DNA of 64,000 bases. It comes from an uncultured Helicobacteraceae bacterium (GTDB taxonomy: Bacteria; Campylobacterota; Campylobacteria; Campylobacterales; Helicobacteraceae). This document shows, piece after piece, positions 9,729-17,460 of this stretch (position 1 is its first letter; each line of letters starts with the position of its first letter). The DNA is taken from assembly GCA_934668765.1 (NCBI GenBank), contig CAKUOH010000007.1, forward strand, positions 27,814 to 91,813, in the 5' to 3' direction. The notes below the pieces were generated by a model. It worked only from the letters and a program-made list of their open reading frames with translations. It did no database searches and was not told the DNA's origin. Made by a program: the position numbers and the translations under genes.

Positions 9729-9845
9729 ATGGCAAAATCAATCATCAAAAATGCAAAGATTAAAGGAATCTCCGTGATTTTAGGTGAAAATAAACGGCGA
9801 TTTGGCGATGAGCCTTTGCAGGTTTCACACCCAAACAAAATTTAA
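9729..9845 (+). pseudogene. Ketoacyl-ACP synthase III-like N-terminal remnant
   Basis: ATG at 9729 starts AKSIIKNAKIKGISVILGEN, resembling the N-terminus of KAS III-type enzymes of Campylobacterota. The frame is lost after about 38 codons, where the sequence jumps into the sulfatase-like gene; a deletion fused the two. Only the first strand of the fold remains. Confidence 0.5.
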
Positions 9846-10859
9846 TCGTTATTTTAGTCGAATCACTTGAATCAAATCTTGCAACATATACTAGCGAAAA
9901 ATGGGGGGGGGGAATCGCTTAATCTAATCCCGCGTTTGCAAAAAATCGCAAATGAAAATGTCAATTTTTCTATGTATAGCGGATTTGGTGGAATCAAACA
10001 AGTTTTTGGCACAGGTGGAACGATAAATGGGACAACTAGCTATCTATGTGGTATCCCGCTAAATCTACCCATACGCATTAACACTTTTGAGTCAAATAAA
10101 TATTTTTTAAGCGGGGCTACTTGCATTAGTGATATTTTGAATGATTTAGGCTATAAACAGGCATATTTTGGAAGTCAAGATGCAAAATTTGCTGGGACGG
10201 AAAATTTATTAAAAACACACAAAATCGAAGTGCTAGATTCAAAATACTTTGAATCCAAAGGGATTTTGCCTAAAAAATTACCGCCATCAATGAAAGGTGC
10301 TTGGGGCGCGAAAGACAGCGTGATTTTTGGTTTTGCAAAGGATTATTTGAATGCCGCAAATAAGCCTTTTGCATTGTATATTTCTACGCTTGATACGCAC
10401 GGACCGCAAGGCTTTGTAGATAAAGAGCAATGCCCAAATTTAGATAATTCTTATGAGAACGCGTATCTTTGCACAGATAAGGTTGTAAGCGACTTTATAG
10501 ATTATTTGCAAAATAGCAGATTCAAAGACAATACCACGATTATCATACTTGGCGACCATTTAAGTTCAGCGTATTTCATAAAAGCACCTATAATAAGTCG
10601 TAGCGTGTATAATGCCTTTATAAACGCAAAATGGACAAAAACTCCCACGCACAAGCTAATCAAAGGGCGCATTATAAGTCATTTTGATATAACGCCATTG
10701 ATTTTAGATTCTCTAGGGATTCGCGCTGAATCTTTTGGCTTGGGGCGTAATCCGCTTTATGGAAAAATGCTCATTGAAAGTGCGTTTAATATCGATAGTT
10801 TTAATGACGAGCTAAAACTTCGCAATAAAATCTATGATAGCCTTTGGGATGCAAAGTAG
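9830..10859 (+). pseudogene. LTA-synthase/phosphoethanolamine-transferase-like sulfatase, truncated and frameshifted
   Basis: Alkaline-phosphatase-superfamily domain. The first frame carries NLIVILVESLES, the metal- and nucleophile-region start of LtaS-type enzymes, and enters a run of 10 G at 9903. The rest of the enzyme (GTGGTINGTTS with the likely nucleophile Thr, YISTLDTHGP, IIILGDHLSS, HFDITPLILDSLG) is in another frame that could start from a weak TTG at 9867. Nine or twelve G would join the frames. The N-terminal membrane domain is missing, so even the joined form is incomplete. Intact homologues transfer phospho-substituents onto surface glycans or lipids. Confidence 0.75.
9903..9912 (+). 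repeat. Homopolymeric G10 tract in the sulfatase-like gene
   Basis: Ten G located between the two frames of the sulfatase domain, followed by AATCGCT exactly as in the rfbB tract. Likely slippage site. Confidence 0.9.
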
Positions 10860-10870
10860 AGATTTTTGTT

Positions 10871-11243
10871 TTTGGATTGCCACGAATCTGCAACTTTTTA
10901 CAAAGTCGCATATTCTCGCAATGGCAGCGTGAGGGCGATTGATTCTATGCAATGCGCAGATTTTTGCAATGACATAAATTGCCACAAAGTCGTGCTAACT
11001 TTTCGCAATGACAATAAAAGCCCCCCCCCCCACCTTGCGCGTGGTAACACCAGACTTTCCCCCTCTCTTGCGGAGGGGGGATTAAGGGGGTGGGTAGATT
11101 CGTCATTGCAAAAAACACAAAGCAATTCAAAGCAAAGCACTACTTTTTTGTCATTGCGAGGCAGTGCGAAGCCACAACGAAGCAATCCACGAATCCACAA
11201 AAATAGATTGCTTCGGTTTTTTCAAAGCCATCGCAATGACGAT
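10871..11243. repeat. Dispersed repeats A and B, intergenic
   Basis: About 390 bases between the sulfatase relic and gltA hold only repeats. At least two B-type segments occur (GATTGCCACGA... ...CGCAATGAC at 10871-11015; GTCATTGCGAGGC... ...GCAATGACGA at 11149-11243, palindromic). One A element lies at 11057-11097 (CCCCCTC, then CTTGCGGAGGGGGG, then GGGGGTGGGT). A run of 11 C sits at 11021-11031. The last copy ends 7 bases from the gltA stop. Confidence 0.8.
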
Positions 11244-11249
11244 AATTTT

Positions 11250-12533
11250 TCATTTCCCCTCATAAACCTGTCTTGGGCGGGTGATTCGCGCTCCTGATTT
11301 GATATGCTCGATGACTTGCGCACACCAGCCCGGCATTCTCCCGATGACAAAAATGGGCGTAAATAAGCTCACAGGGATTTTTAGCGCGGTTAGTATGATT
11401 CCGCTGTAAAAATCCACATTTGGGTAGAGTTTGCGCTCGATAAAATACTCATCTTGCAAAGCGACTTCTTCTAGTTTTTCAGCAATGTCGCTAAACTTAG
11501 CATTCATTTTTATGCCCTTTTTGTTTAGCTCATCTTTTAGCCCTTTGATTGCCTTTGCGCGTGGGTCGTAGCTCTTATAGACGCGATGTCCAAAGCCCAT
11601 TAGTCTAAATGGGTCGTTTTTATCTTTCACGCGCTCAATAAATTTGGGGACATTTTTCACATCGCCGATTTCTGCGAGTTGCACTAGCACTTTTTCATTT
11701 GCTCCGCCGTGTGATGGTCCCCAAAGGGCGTTTATTCCCGCACTGATTGCCGCATAAGGATGCACTCCCGTTGAAGCGACATTACGCACGGTTGTCGTAG
11801 AAGCGTTTTGCCCGTGTTCTGCGTGTAGGCTAAAAATTTTATCCAACGCTTCTACTTCTAGCGGGTCGATTTCTACTTCGCCATCGATATTTACGCCGAT
11901 TTTCCCGCACGGAAAGGCGCGTAGCATATACAAGAAATTTTCCACATAGCCACGCGAAACATCGGGGTAAATGTAAGGATAACCGATTGAGTGGCGGTAG
12001 GCAAAGGCGACTAGCGTGGTGATTTTTGCAATCATTCGCTTTGCCATCATTTGATAGCCGTCATCATCGCTTATATCCATATAGTCCTTGTAAAATGTCG
12101 ATAACGCGCCCACAGCAGAGCTTAAGTTCGCCATAGGGTGCGCTCCATCAGGGAATGCCTTAAAAATATCGATTAGCCCCTCGTGGATATATCGCAAAGG
12201 ACGCAATTCTAAATCAAACTCTTTTGATTCGTGCTCATTTTGGGGTAATTTGTCATTTATCAAAAGACTGCAAATATCCGTGAAATTATACTTTGCAACC
12301 AAGTCCTGCACGGGAATCCCGCGATATAAAAGCACCCCATTTTGACCATCAATGTAGCTAATCGTGCTTCTACAACCCGCCGTAGAAGCATATCCGGGGT
12401 CATAAGAAAAAATCCCCGTGCGCTCAAAAAGTTTGCCAAAGTCAATCGCCTTTGGTCCGCGTGTGCATTCGATTAAATCAAACTCAAATTCCTTGCCTGT
12501 GGAATTATCAATAAGTGTTACTGTGTTTTTCAT
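11250..12533 (-). CDS. gltA: Citrate synthase
   Basis: 427 aa, the normal length of type II citrate synthase. Condenses acetyl-CoA and oxaloacetate in the TCA cycle. Conserved catalytic segments are present: the histidine-bearing [24 protein letters not shown] with the second His, and the Asp-bearing DFYSG near the C-terminus. The N-terminal FDPGY-type segment ([14 protein letters not shown]) is also seen. The ATG has a GGAG site 5-10 nt upstream. It is single and divergent from cutA; a dispersed repeat directly follows its stop. Confidence 0.96.
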   Translation of the reverse strand: MKNTVTLIDNSTGKEFEFDLIECTRGPKAIDFGKLFERTGIFSYDPGYASTAGCRSTISYIDGQNGVLLYRGIPVQDLVAKYNFTDICSLLINDKLPQNEHESKEFDLELRPLRYIHEGLIDIFKAFPDGAHPMANLSSAVGALSTFYKDYMDISDDDGYQMMAKRMIAKITTLVAFAYRHSIGYPYIYPDVSRGYVENFLYMLRAFPCGKIGVNIDGEVEIDPLEVEALDKIFSLHAEHGQNASTTTVRNVASTGVHPYAAISAGINALWGPSHGGANEKVLVQLAEIGDVKNVPKFIERVKDKNDPFRLMGFGHRVYKSYDPRAKAIKGLKDELNKKGIKMNAKFSDIAEKLEEVALQDEYFIERKLYPNVDFYSGIILTALKIPVSLFTPIFVIGRMPGWCAQVIEHIKSGARITRPRQVYEGK

Positions 12534-12558
12534 AATTTCTCCTTTGTTTTAAAGTGCA

Positions 12559-12564
12559 ATCATA
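12559..12564 (-). promoter_or_regulatory. -10 box for gltA
   Basis: Minus-strand TATGAT about 26-31 nt upstream of the gltA start codon, in an A/T-rich stretch. No -35 recognised. Confidence 0.4.
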
Positions 12565-12682
12565 ATAACAAATAAAGTGGCGATTTTAAAAGGATTTTTA
12601 CAAAAACTAAAACAAAAAAATGCAAATTGTGTAAAATTTAGCATTTTTTGCATAAAATTTTGGATTTTTAAGGGGGCATAAA

Positions 12683-13000
12683 ATGGCAAATAAAATCTGT
12701 GTGATAATGACAACTTGTGGCGATAAAAAAAGCACGAAAACATTAAGCGACATTTTGATTCGCAAAAAACTTGCGGCGTGTGTGCAGATGACGCGCATAA
12801 AAAGTCGCTATTTGTGGAAAAATGAGATTAGATTCGAGCGCGAATTTTTGCTAATCATAAAGACACTTCGTAAAAATCGCAAAAAGATAAAGCGTGTTTT
12901 TGATTCGCGCCACCCTTATGAATTGCCCGAATTTGTGTGCCTAAAAGCAGATTCGAGTAAAAAATATAAAAGATGGATTAAAAGTGTGGTGGCAAAATAA
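12683..13000 (+). CDS. cutA: Divalent-cation tolerance protein CutA
   Basis: 105 aa, typical for this small trimeric ferredoxin-like protein. The family pattern is clear: KKLAACVQM near residue 30, then SRYLWKNEI, EFLLIIKT and HPYELPEF. Cytosolic; linked to copper tolerance in E. coli, though its biochemical role is unsettled. It stands alone, divergent from gltA; a TAAAAT box lies about 25-30 nt upstream and a purine-rich AAGGGGG precedes the ATG. Its C-terminus is unusually rich in Lys/Arg. Confidence 0.9.
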   Translation: MANKICVIMTTCGDKKSTKTLSDILIRKKLAACVQMTRIKSRYLWKNEIRFEREFLLIIKTLRKNRKKIKRVFDSRHPYELPEFVCLKADSSKKYKRWIKSVVAK

Positions 13001-13840
13001 GCCGTCATTGCAAGGCAAATCAGCGAATTACCAAAGCAATCCAAATCGCTCCAGTTCCGTCATTGCGAGATGTTGCGTCAGCAAAATCGTGGCAATCCAA
13101 ACCCCACGACTTTAAAATATAGATTCGCATAATGTCTTAAAGCTAAATCAAAATTAAATCTCCCATTTTCTTAAAATCTTTTAAGTGAATTTTAAATCAA
13201 AAGTTACTAAAATCCGCAAATATTTTTTGAAAATAAAAAGGGCAAAAGTTGAAATCAAATCTTAAATCACGCGAATCTTGCGAATCCACAAATAAAATCG
13301 CCAAACTCTCACGGGGGGGGGGATTTGGCTTTATTTAGCTGATTTAACCGCTCTATCCCAAACTTACACATTAAATCACAAAAATCCATTTTATTATTTC
13401 CCCCGCCCTTGCGGATGGGGATTAAGGGGGCGGGTAAGTCCTATCATTGCGAAACCTTGCGATAGCAAGACGAAACAATCTATAAATCAAATGCAAATAC
13501 AACCCCATCATTGCGAGATTTTCGCTAGAAAATCGAAGCAATCTATTTTAGCAACTCTTGAATCTTGTATGAATCACTTACTTTACGCGAATCTGTGGTT
13601 AGATTTATTGATTCGCTTTTGGGTCATTTATTTTCTTTATCTTTTAACAACTCGTGGCTTGGACTGTTTCGGCGACAAGTCGCCTCGCAATGACAGCAAA
13701 AATTCCCCCTCCCTTGCGGAGGGGGATAAAGGGGGCGGGTTAAAAACGCGAAAAAATAGTAGCACGAAATTTAGCAATAACGAATCTACCCACCCCCTGC
13801 ACCACCCTAGCGCAAGGGAGGGGAATTTTTTACTTCTATA
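13001..13840. repeat. Dispersed repeat cluster (A and B families)
   Basis: A gene-free kilobase (13001-14007). B-type segments at about 13006-13110 and 13440-13560 carry the cores CATTGCGAG, GAAGCAATC and TGGCAATCC. A elements occur at 13399-13437 and as an inverted pair at 13701-13740 and 13788-13832. The open frame at 13491-13841 is only a translation of these repeats. A short frame with a G10 tract lies at 13250-13342. The stretch 13841-14007 shows nothing beyond the ribosome-binding site of the next gene. Confidence 0.8.
13313..13322 (+). repeat. Homopolymeric G10 tract outside recognisable genes
   Basis: Lies in a short frame starting TTG 13250 with a purine-rich AAAAGGG upstream. After the tract one frame continues IWLYLADLTALSQTYTLN before dissolving into repeat A. 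This could be the stump of a lost phase-variable gene. Confidence 0.8.
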
Positions 13841-14007
13841 ACCTTGCCCACAAAGGAATCCAAATGATTACTTAAAATATTTTTGCGCATTTTAGATTCG
13901 CGCGTCAAAAATGGCAAAGCAATCTTTTGGTTTTAGTCGGCGGTTAGAACAGATTCGCCCCAAAATCAAAACAAAAAGGGGCAAAATTTAATTTTAAGGA
14001 GACAAAA

Positions 14008-14439
14008 ATGGATACAAGGTTAATTTTAGATGAGATTAAGGGCAAATTGTTGCTACGCGGTAAAGCAGGCAAGGCGACACTTGAGGAATTGCAAACTAGG
14101 CTAGATTCACTTACAGACAGTCAGCGAAGTGAAGCATTTTTAAAGATTCAGGACGCAAATCTAAAAAGTCCTACTATCGTAAATATATGCAATTTGTTCT
14201 TTGGCAATTTTGGTGTGGCTAGGTTTATGATAGGTGATATTGGGCTTGGCATTGGTAGGCTGGTGCTTTGTATAGTGGCTGTGATTGTTTCAATGGTAAA
14301 TGAAGATTCTGGTCGCAATGTTCTAGTGAGCGCAATGTGGGTTTGGTGGCTTATAGATTTGTTTCTAGTGCAGAAAAAGTTGCGTATGCAAAATCTACGC
14401 AAAGTTTTGCTAATCATAGATAGCGTGAAAGGAAAGTAA
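14008..14439 (+). CDS. TM2-domain membrane protein
   Basis: 143 aa. N-terminal ~55 residues are soluble and charged; then a TM2-type unit with NLFFGNFGVARFMIGDIGLG, two hydrophobic helices and the closing WWLIDLFLVQKKLR, which matches the family's conserved D-x-F/L between helices. TM2 proteins are small inner-membrane proteins of unknown function. Preceded by AAGGAGAC at an ideal distance, and 1 nt from the following EVE-like gene, so they are co-transcribed. Confidence 0.8.
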   Translation: MDTRLILDEIKGKLLLRGKAGKATLEELQTRLDSLTDSQRSEAFLKIQDANLKSPTIVNICNLFFGNFGVARFMIGDIGLGIGRLVLCIVAVIVSMVNEDSGRNVLVSAMWVWWLIDLFLVQKKLRMQNLRKVLLIIDSVKGK

Positions 14440-14440
14440 A

Positions 14441-14863
14441 ATGAACTACTTTATATTTGTCCGCAATGATATAGATAATCCTTACAGCAAGGAGAATTTT
14501 GAAAAGACAAAAAGCGAATTTTGGACTAGCTATAATGACAGCGATGAGCCACGAAAACACGCCGAAGTCTATGATAGCATTCAAAAGGGGGATTTGATAC
14601 TTTGCTATTCGGCAAAGGAAAAAGAAATCTGTGCGATTTTGGAGGCGGGAGCGAAAAATGATGAAGGCATAACGCTAGAATTTAAAAATGCGCTAAATAT
14701 TTCACTTGAATCTATAAAGGCGCATTATGAGAGCATTTTAGCGTTGTCGTCTGAAAAATATTCGCCATTTTCAAAGGATATGAGCAATATCTTTTTTGGG
14801 ACATTTTTTGAGAGCAATGAATCGCAGTTTTTCTATATCTGCGGATTAGATTTTATAAATTAA
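14441..14863 (+). CDS. EVE/PUA-like domain protein (standalone)
   Basis: 140 aa, beginning MNYFIFVRND, with KGDLILCYSA and EICAILEAG in the middle; this layout fits the PUA-like/EVE fold, whose members bind modified bases. It is a close paralogue of the N-terminal domain encoded at 42758-43631 (shared LEFK, SLESIKAHY/SLETIKAHY, NIFFGTFF/NIFYGTFF), but ends where that protein continues into a nuclease-like DUF3883 domain. So it is either a free-standing reader domain or a truncated copy. Sits between a TM2 protein and a lipoprotein in a small operon. Fold assignment is by pattern only. Confidence 0.6.
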   Translation: MNYFIFVRNDIDNPYSKENFEKTKSEFWTSYNDSDEPRKHAEVYDSIQKGDLILCYSAKEKEICAILEAGAKNDEGITLEFKNALNISLESIKAHYESILALSSEKYSPFSKDMSNIFFGTFFESNESQFFYICGLDFIN

Positions 14864-14873
14864 GGAGTTAGAA

Positions 14874-15269
14874 ATGAAAAAGATACGCAAAATCGCATTA
14901 GGCGTAGTGGTAATGGTAATAGCTGGAATAGGATTTGTTTCGTGTGGAGATGATGGCAAGTCGCCTTTGGCAGAAATAAGCTTGCTTGAAAATGGGATAC
15001 CAATATTAGCATTACAATCACGCGATGATGATACAATCATCAAAAAGATAACTGTTAGCGGACGCAATGGCAAATGCGATATAAAAGATTTAGGGACTGG
15101 TCGCCGTATATTTCATTTAAAAGGTGTTAAATATGGCGAAAAATTACCTTATGGCACTATTAGAGTTGAAGGATTTAACGAAGATGATAAATGCCCACCC
15201 AAAAATGGCAAATATGAGATTGAGATGGATACAAACTTCGGCACTTATTACTATGAAATAGGGCAATAG
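14874..15269 (+). CDS. Hypothetical lipoprotein
   Basis: 131 aa. N-terminus MKKIRK, a hydrophobic core and the lipobox FVSC at about residues 20-23 predict export and lipid attachment. The mature part has two Cys (CDIKDLG, KCPPKNGKY) that may form a disulfide and several short beta-like stretches. No family recognised. It follows the EVE-like gene by 10 nt with GGAG upstream, so probably the last gene of the TM2-EVE-lipoprotein operon. Confidence 0.7.
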   Translation: MKKIRKIALGVVVMVIAGIGFVSCGDDGKSPLAEISLLENGIPILALQSRDDDTIIKKITVSGRNGKCDIKDLGTGRRIFHLKGVKYGEKLPYGTIRVEGFNEDDKCPPKNGKYEIEMDTNFGTYYYEIGQ

Positions 15270-15276
15270 GTTATAT

Positions 15277-15304
15277 TTCGCAGATTCGCTTTTGAATCTG
15301 CGAA
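15277..15304. other. Perfect inverted repeat after the lipoprotein gene
   Basis: An 11-bp stem (TTCGCAGATTC pairing with GAATCTGCGAA) around a 6-nt loop, 8 nt after the stop. It lacks a T-run on either strand, so it may be a transcript-end hairpin and not a classical terminator. Confidence 0.5.
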
Positions 15305-15491
15305 AAAATGCGTAAATCTTGCGAATCTCGCGAATCTATGATTTGATTCGCACCCTTTGGATTGTTGTTTCACTGCGTTCGCAAAACGAAGTTTTCTTTG
15401 GCAGTCCATTTCAGCAACTCTTGAATCGATTGCGAATCGCAAACCTAACCACGAATCGCAACCTAATCTAAGGTTTTAAGTTTTTGTTTGC

Positions 15492-15869
15492 TTAATTAAG
15501 TTTATTCGTGCTTTTATTATTTGCGCCTTTGTTTGTCGTATTTTTGGCTTTTGTATTGCCTTTTTGGGCTGCGTTTCTGTCCCGCAGTGCTTTATCAATA
15601 TCTTGTTTATACTGCGCTTTTTGTGCATCGCTCATTTTGCTTACGGCTTGTTGCTCTTGGGCTTGAAGTTTGTTGCGAAATTCAATAGCTTCTTTCTCAT
15701 TCATCTTAACAATGCGATTTTCAATCTCGCTTACATAGCTTACAATATCTTCCTTGCTAACGCTACCAGCTAGGCTTACTAGCTCATCATTGCTCTTGCT
15801 ACTAAAATCCGCTGCAAATAGCATACTTCCCGCCACAAATGACACCAACATACCACTTAAAATTTTCAT
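15492..15869 (-). CDS. DUF1104 periplasmic protein
   Basis: 125 aa. A signal peptide (first ~19 residues, ending MLFAA before DFSSKS) predicts secretion to the periplasm. The body SNDELVSLAGSVSKEDIVSY followed by a Lys/Glu/Gln-rich helix matches the DUF1104 family found in Helicobacter and relatives. The last 25 residues are a low-complexity Asn/Lys/Thr tail. Function unknown. GGAG lies upstream of the ATG; the gene stands alone between repeats and the DMT permease. Confidence 0.8.
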   Translation of the reverse strand: MKILSGMLVSFVAGSMLFAADFSSKSNDELVSLAGSVSKEDIVSYVSEIENRIVKMNEKEAIEFRNKLQAQEQQAVSKMSDAQKAQYKQDIDKALRDRNAAQKGNTKAKNTTNKGANNKSTNKLN

Positions 15870-16027
15870 AATTGCTCCTTATAAATCAAAATTTTGGAAT
15901 CTTGTGGAATTTTTAAGATTCCAAGCGAAATTGTAATGATTGTTTGTCAATGTGCTGTGAATATTGTATGAATCAAATGCGACAACTTTGGATTTTAGCC
16001 AAGCTATGAGTTTTTTGCAAATAAGGC

Positions 16028-16435
16028 TTATGCTTTGCGCTTTATCGCATAGATTGCACTTGTGAGCGTGGATAGCGCGATTCCGCCCAAAAATGGCAAT
16101 AAAAAAAACGCGCCATTGTTGATTAAAGCGACTATACTAATGCCTAAAAATGCGTAGGACAAAAGGCGCAAAAGCCCAAAAGAGATTCTAAATCCTATGA
16201 AAAATCGCTCTTTTTTGGAGAGATTTTCGGGTTTGGAATCTAAATTTGATTTGTGTGAATCTATTTCTTGCAATGATGATTTATTGTCGTTTATTCTTTG
16301 CATAATCGCCCTATACGAGCTAAAAAATATTAGCCAAGCCCCCACAAACGCCACTTCAAAGATTATCACAAAATCCACATTCACTAGCGCAAGTGCCACC
16401 ACTGCGATTAGATTCACGCATACAATTATCATCAT
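16028..16435 (-). CDS. Hypothetical membrane protein
   Basis: 135 aa with about four hydrophobic segments (residues ~1-20, 22-40, 85-105, 108-130) separated by a charged loop of ~35 residues rich in Ser, Lys and Asp. No family recognised. Its ATG overlaps the stop of the upstream permease gene (ATGA), so it is translationally coupled to it and may be an accessory subunit, though that is only suggested by position. Confidence 0.65.
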   Translation of the reverse strand: MMIIVCVNLIAVVALALVNVDFVIIFEVAFVGAWLIFFSSYRAIMQRINDNKSSLQEIDSHKSNLDSKPENLSKKERFFIGFRISFGLLRLLSYAFLGISIVALINNGAFFLLPFLGGIALSTLTSAIYAIKRKA

Positions 16436-17406
16436 CGCAAATCCTTATTGTGTCTAGATTTGCTAGATTTACACAAATCTTGCAAATCGCGCTTTTGCCT
16501 ATACACGCCAAAAGCCACAAGTGCGCCCGATAGCAAAATAAGCGCGATTCCAAGACTAGGCATAAGATTTGGTAGTGCATCGCCCAAAGCCACGCCTAAA
16601 AACAAGCTCCACACGATTCGCATATATGCGATAGGCGAGACAATATCGGGCGAAGCGAACATATAGGACTTTGTCATTAGCCATTGCCCAATTGTGCCTA
16701 AAATACCTGATAGCACAAACAACACCCACGCCAAAAGATTTGGCATCATAAATCCGCCCATTTTGTCAATATCAGCACACATTCCTATCGCGCCTACTGA
16801 GCACATTGTAACACCATACCAAAGCACTACCGCTTCGCTTGTGTAGAAACTTTTGAGATTATGAATCGTCATAAACGCACACGCCGCGCAAATCGCAGCG
16901 ATGATTCCTACAAGCGCGTTAATGGGCGGGATATTGCTTGAGCTGGGATTTGCCACAAGTAGCACACCGCTAAAACCTATGAGTGTGGCGATTATGGTAA
17001 AGAGTGAGGGCTTATTGTGCGTAAAAAGCGAAAGCAAAACCACAAAAATGGGCGTAGATTGCAAAAACGCAGTCGCCAATCCCAAAGGAATCGTGGCAAA
17101 ATTATAATAATTTGCACTTACAGCTATGCCACCAAGCACACCGCGAATGAGTATGTGGCGAAATCCACCGCTTTTTTTGGCGCGAATCTGTGGCATTTTA
17201 TATCGTGGCAAAATGGCACGAATCACAGGCGCAAACGCCACCAAACTCCACACAGATAGCACCATAAAAAACGCACGAAAAAAGACATTTTCCATCGATG
17301 AGTAGCCCAAAATGTTTAGGTATTTGATAATGGCATTCATTAACGCAAAAAAGATTGTAGAGAGTAGCATTAGCACGATGCCTTTGGCGATAAGAGAGTT
17401 AAACAT
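16432..17406 (-). CDS. EamA/DMT-family transporter
   Basis: 324 aa with about ten hydrophobic segments in two similar halves, the layout of drug/metabolite transporters. Features: an N-terminal helix with ALMNAIIKYL, PIFVVLLSLF and a GFSGVLLVANP motif in half one, and SPIAYMRIVWSLFLGVALGDALP in half two, typical of EamA repeats. Inner-membrane exporter or importer of a small metabolite; substrate not predictable. The short C-terminal extension is Lys/Arg/Ser-rich. Coupled to the small membrane protein downstream. Confidence 0.85.
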   Translation of the reverse strand: MFNSLIAKGIVLMLLSTIFFALMNAIIKYLNILGYSSMENVFFRAFFMVLSVWSLVAFAPVIRAILPRYKMPQIRAKKSGGFRHILIRGVLGGIAVSANYYNFATIPLGLATAFLQSTPIFVVLLSLFTHNKPSLFTIIATLIGFSGVLLVANPSSSNIPPINALVGIIAAICAACAFMTIHNLKSFYTSEAVVLWYGVTMCSVGAIGMCADIDKMGGFMMPNLLAWVLFVLSGILGTIGQWLMTKSYMFASPDIVSPIAYMRIVWSLFLGVALGDALPNLMPSLGIALILLSGALVAFGVYRQKRDLQDLCKSSKSRHNKDLR

Positions 17407-17460
17407 AAATTTTGTCCTGCAAATTTGGCATTATAGCAACGATTTTAAAGCGCATAATTC

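Noticed and set aside
10866..11297. 143-aa open frame on the plus strand
   Set aside because: It is a translation of dispersed repeats A and B and runs over the gltA 3' end on the other strand; no protein-like pattern.
13001..13840. CRISPR array in the repeat-rich gap
   Set aside because: Repeats are palindromic, irregularly spaced, variable and in both orientations; no uniform repeat-spacer pattern and no cas genes.
13491..13841. 116-aa open frame on the plus strand
   Set aside because: Made of repeat A and B sequence; the same peptides appear wherever the repeats are translated.
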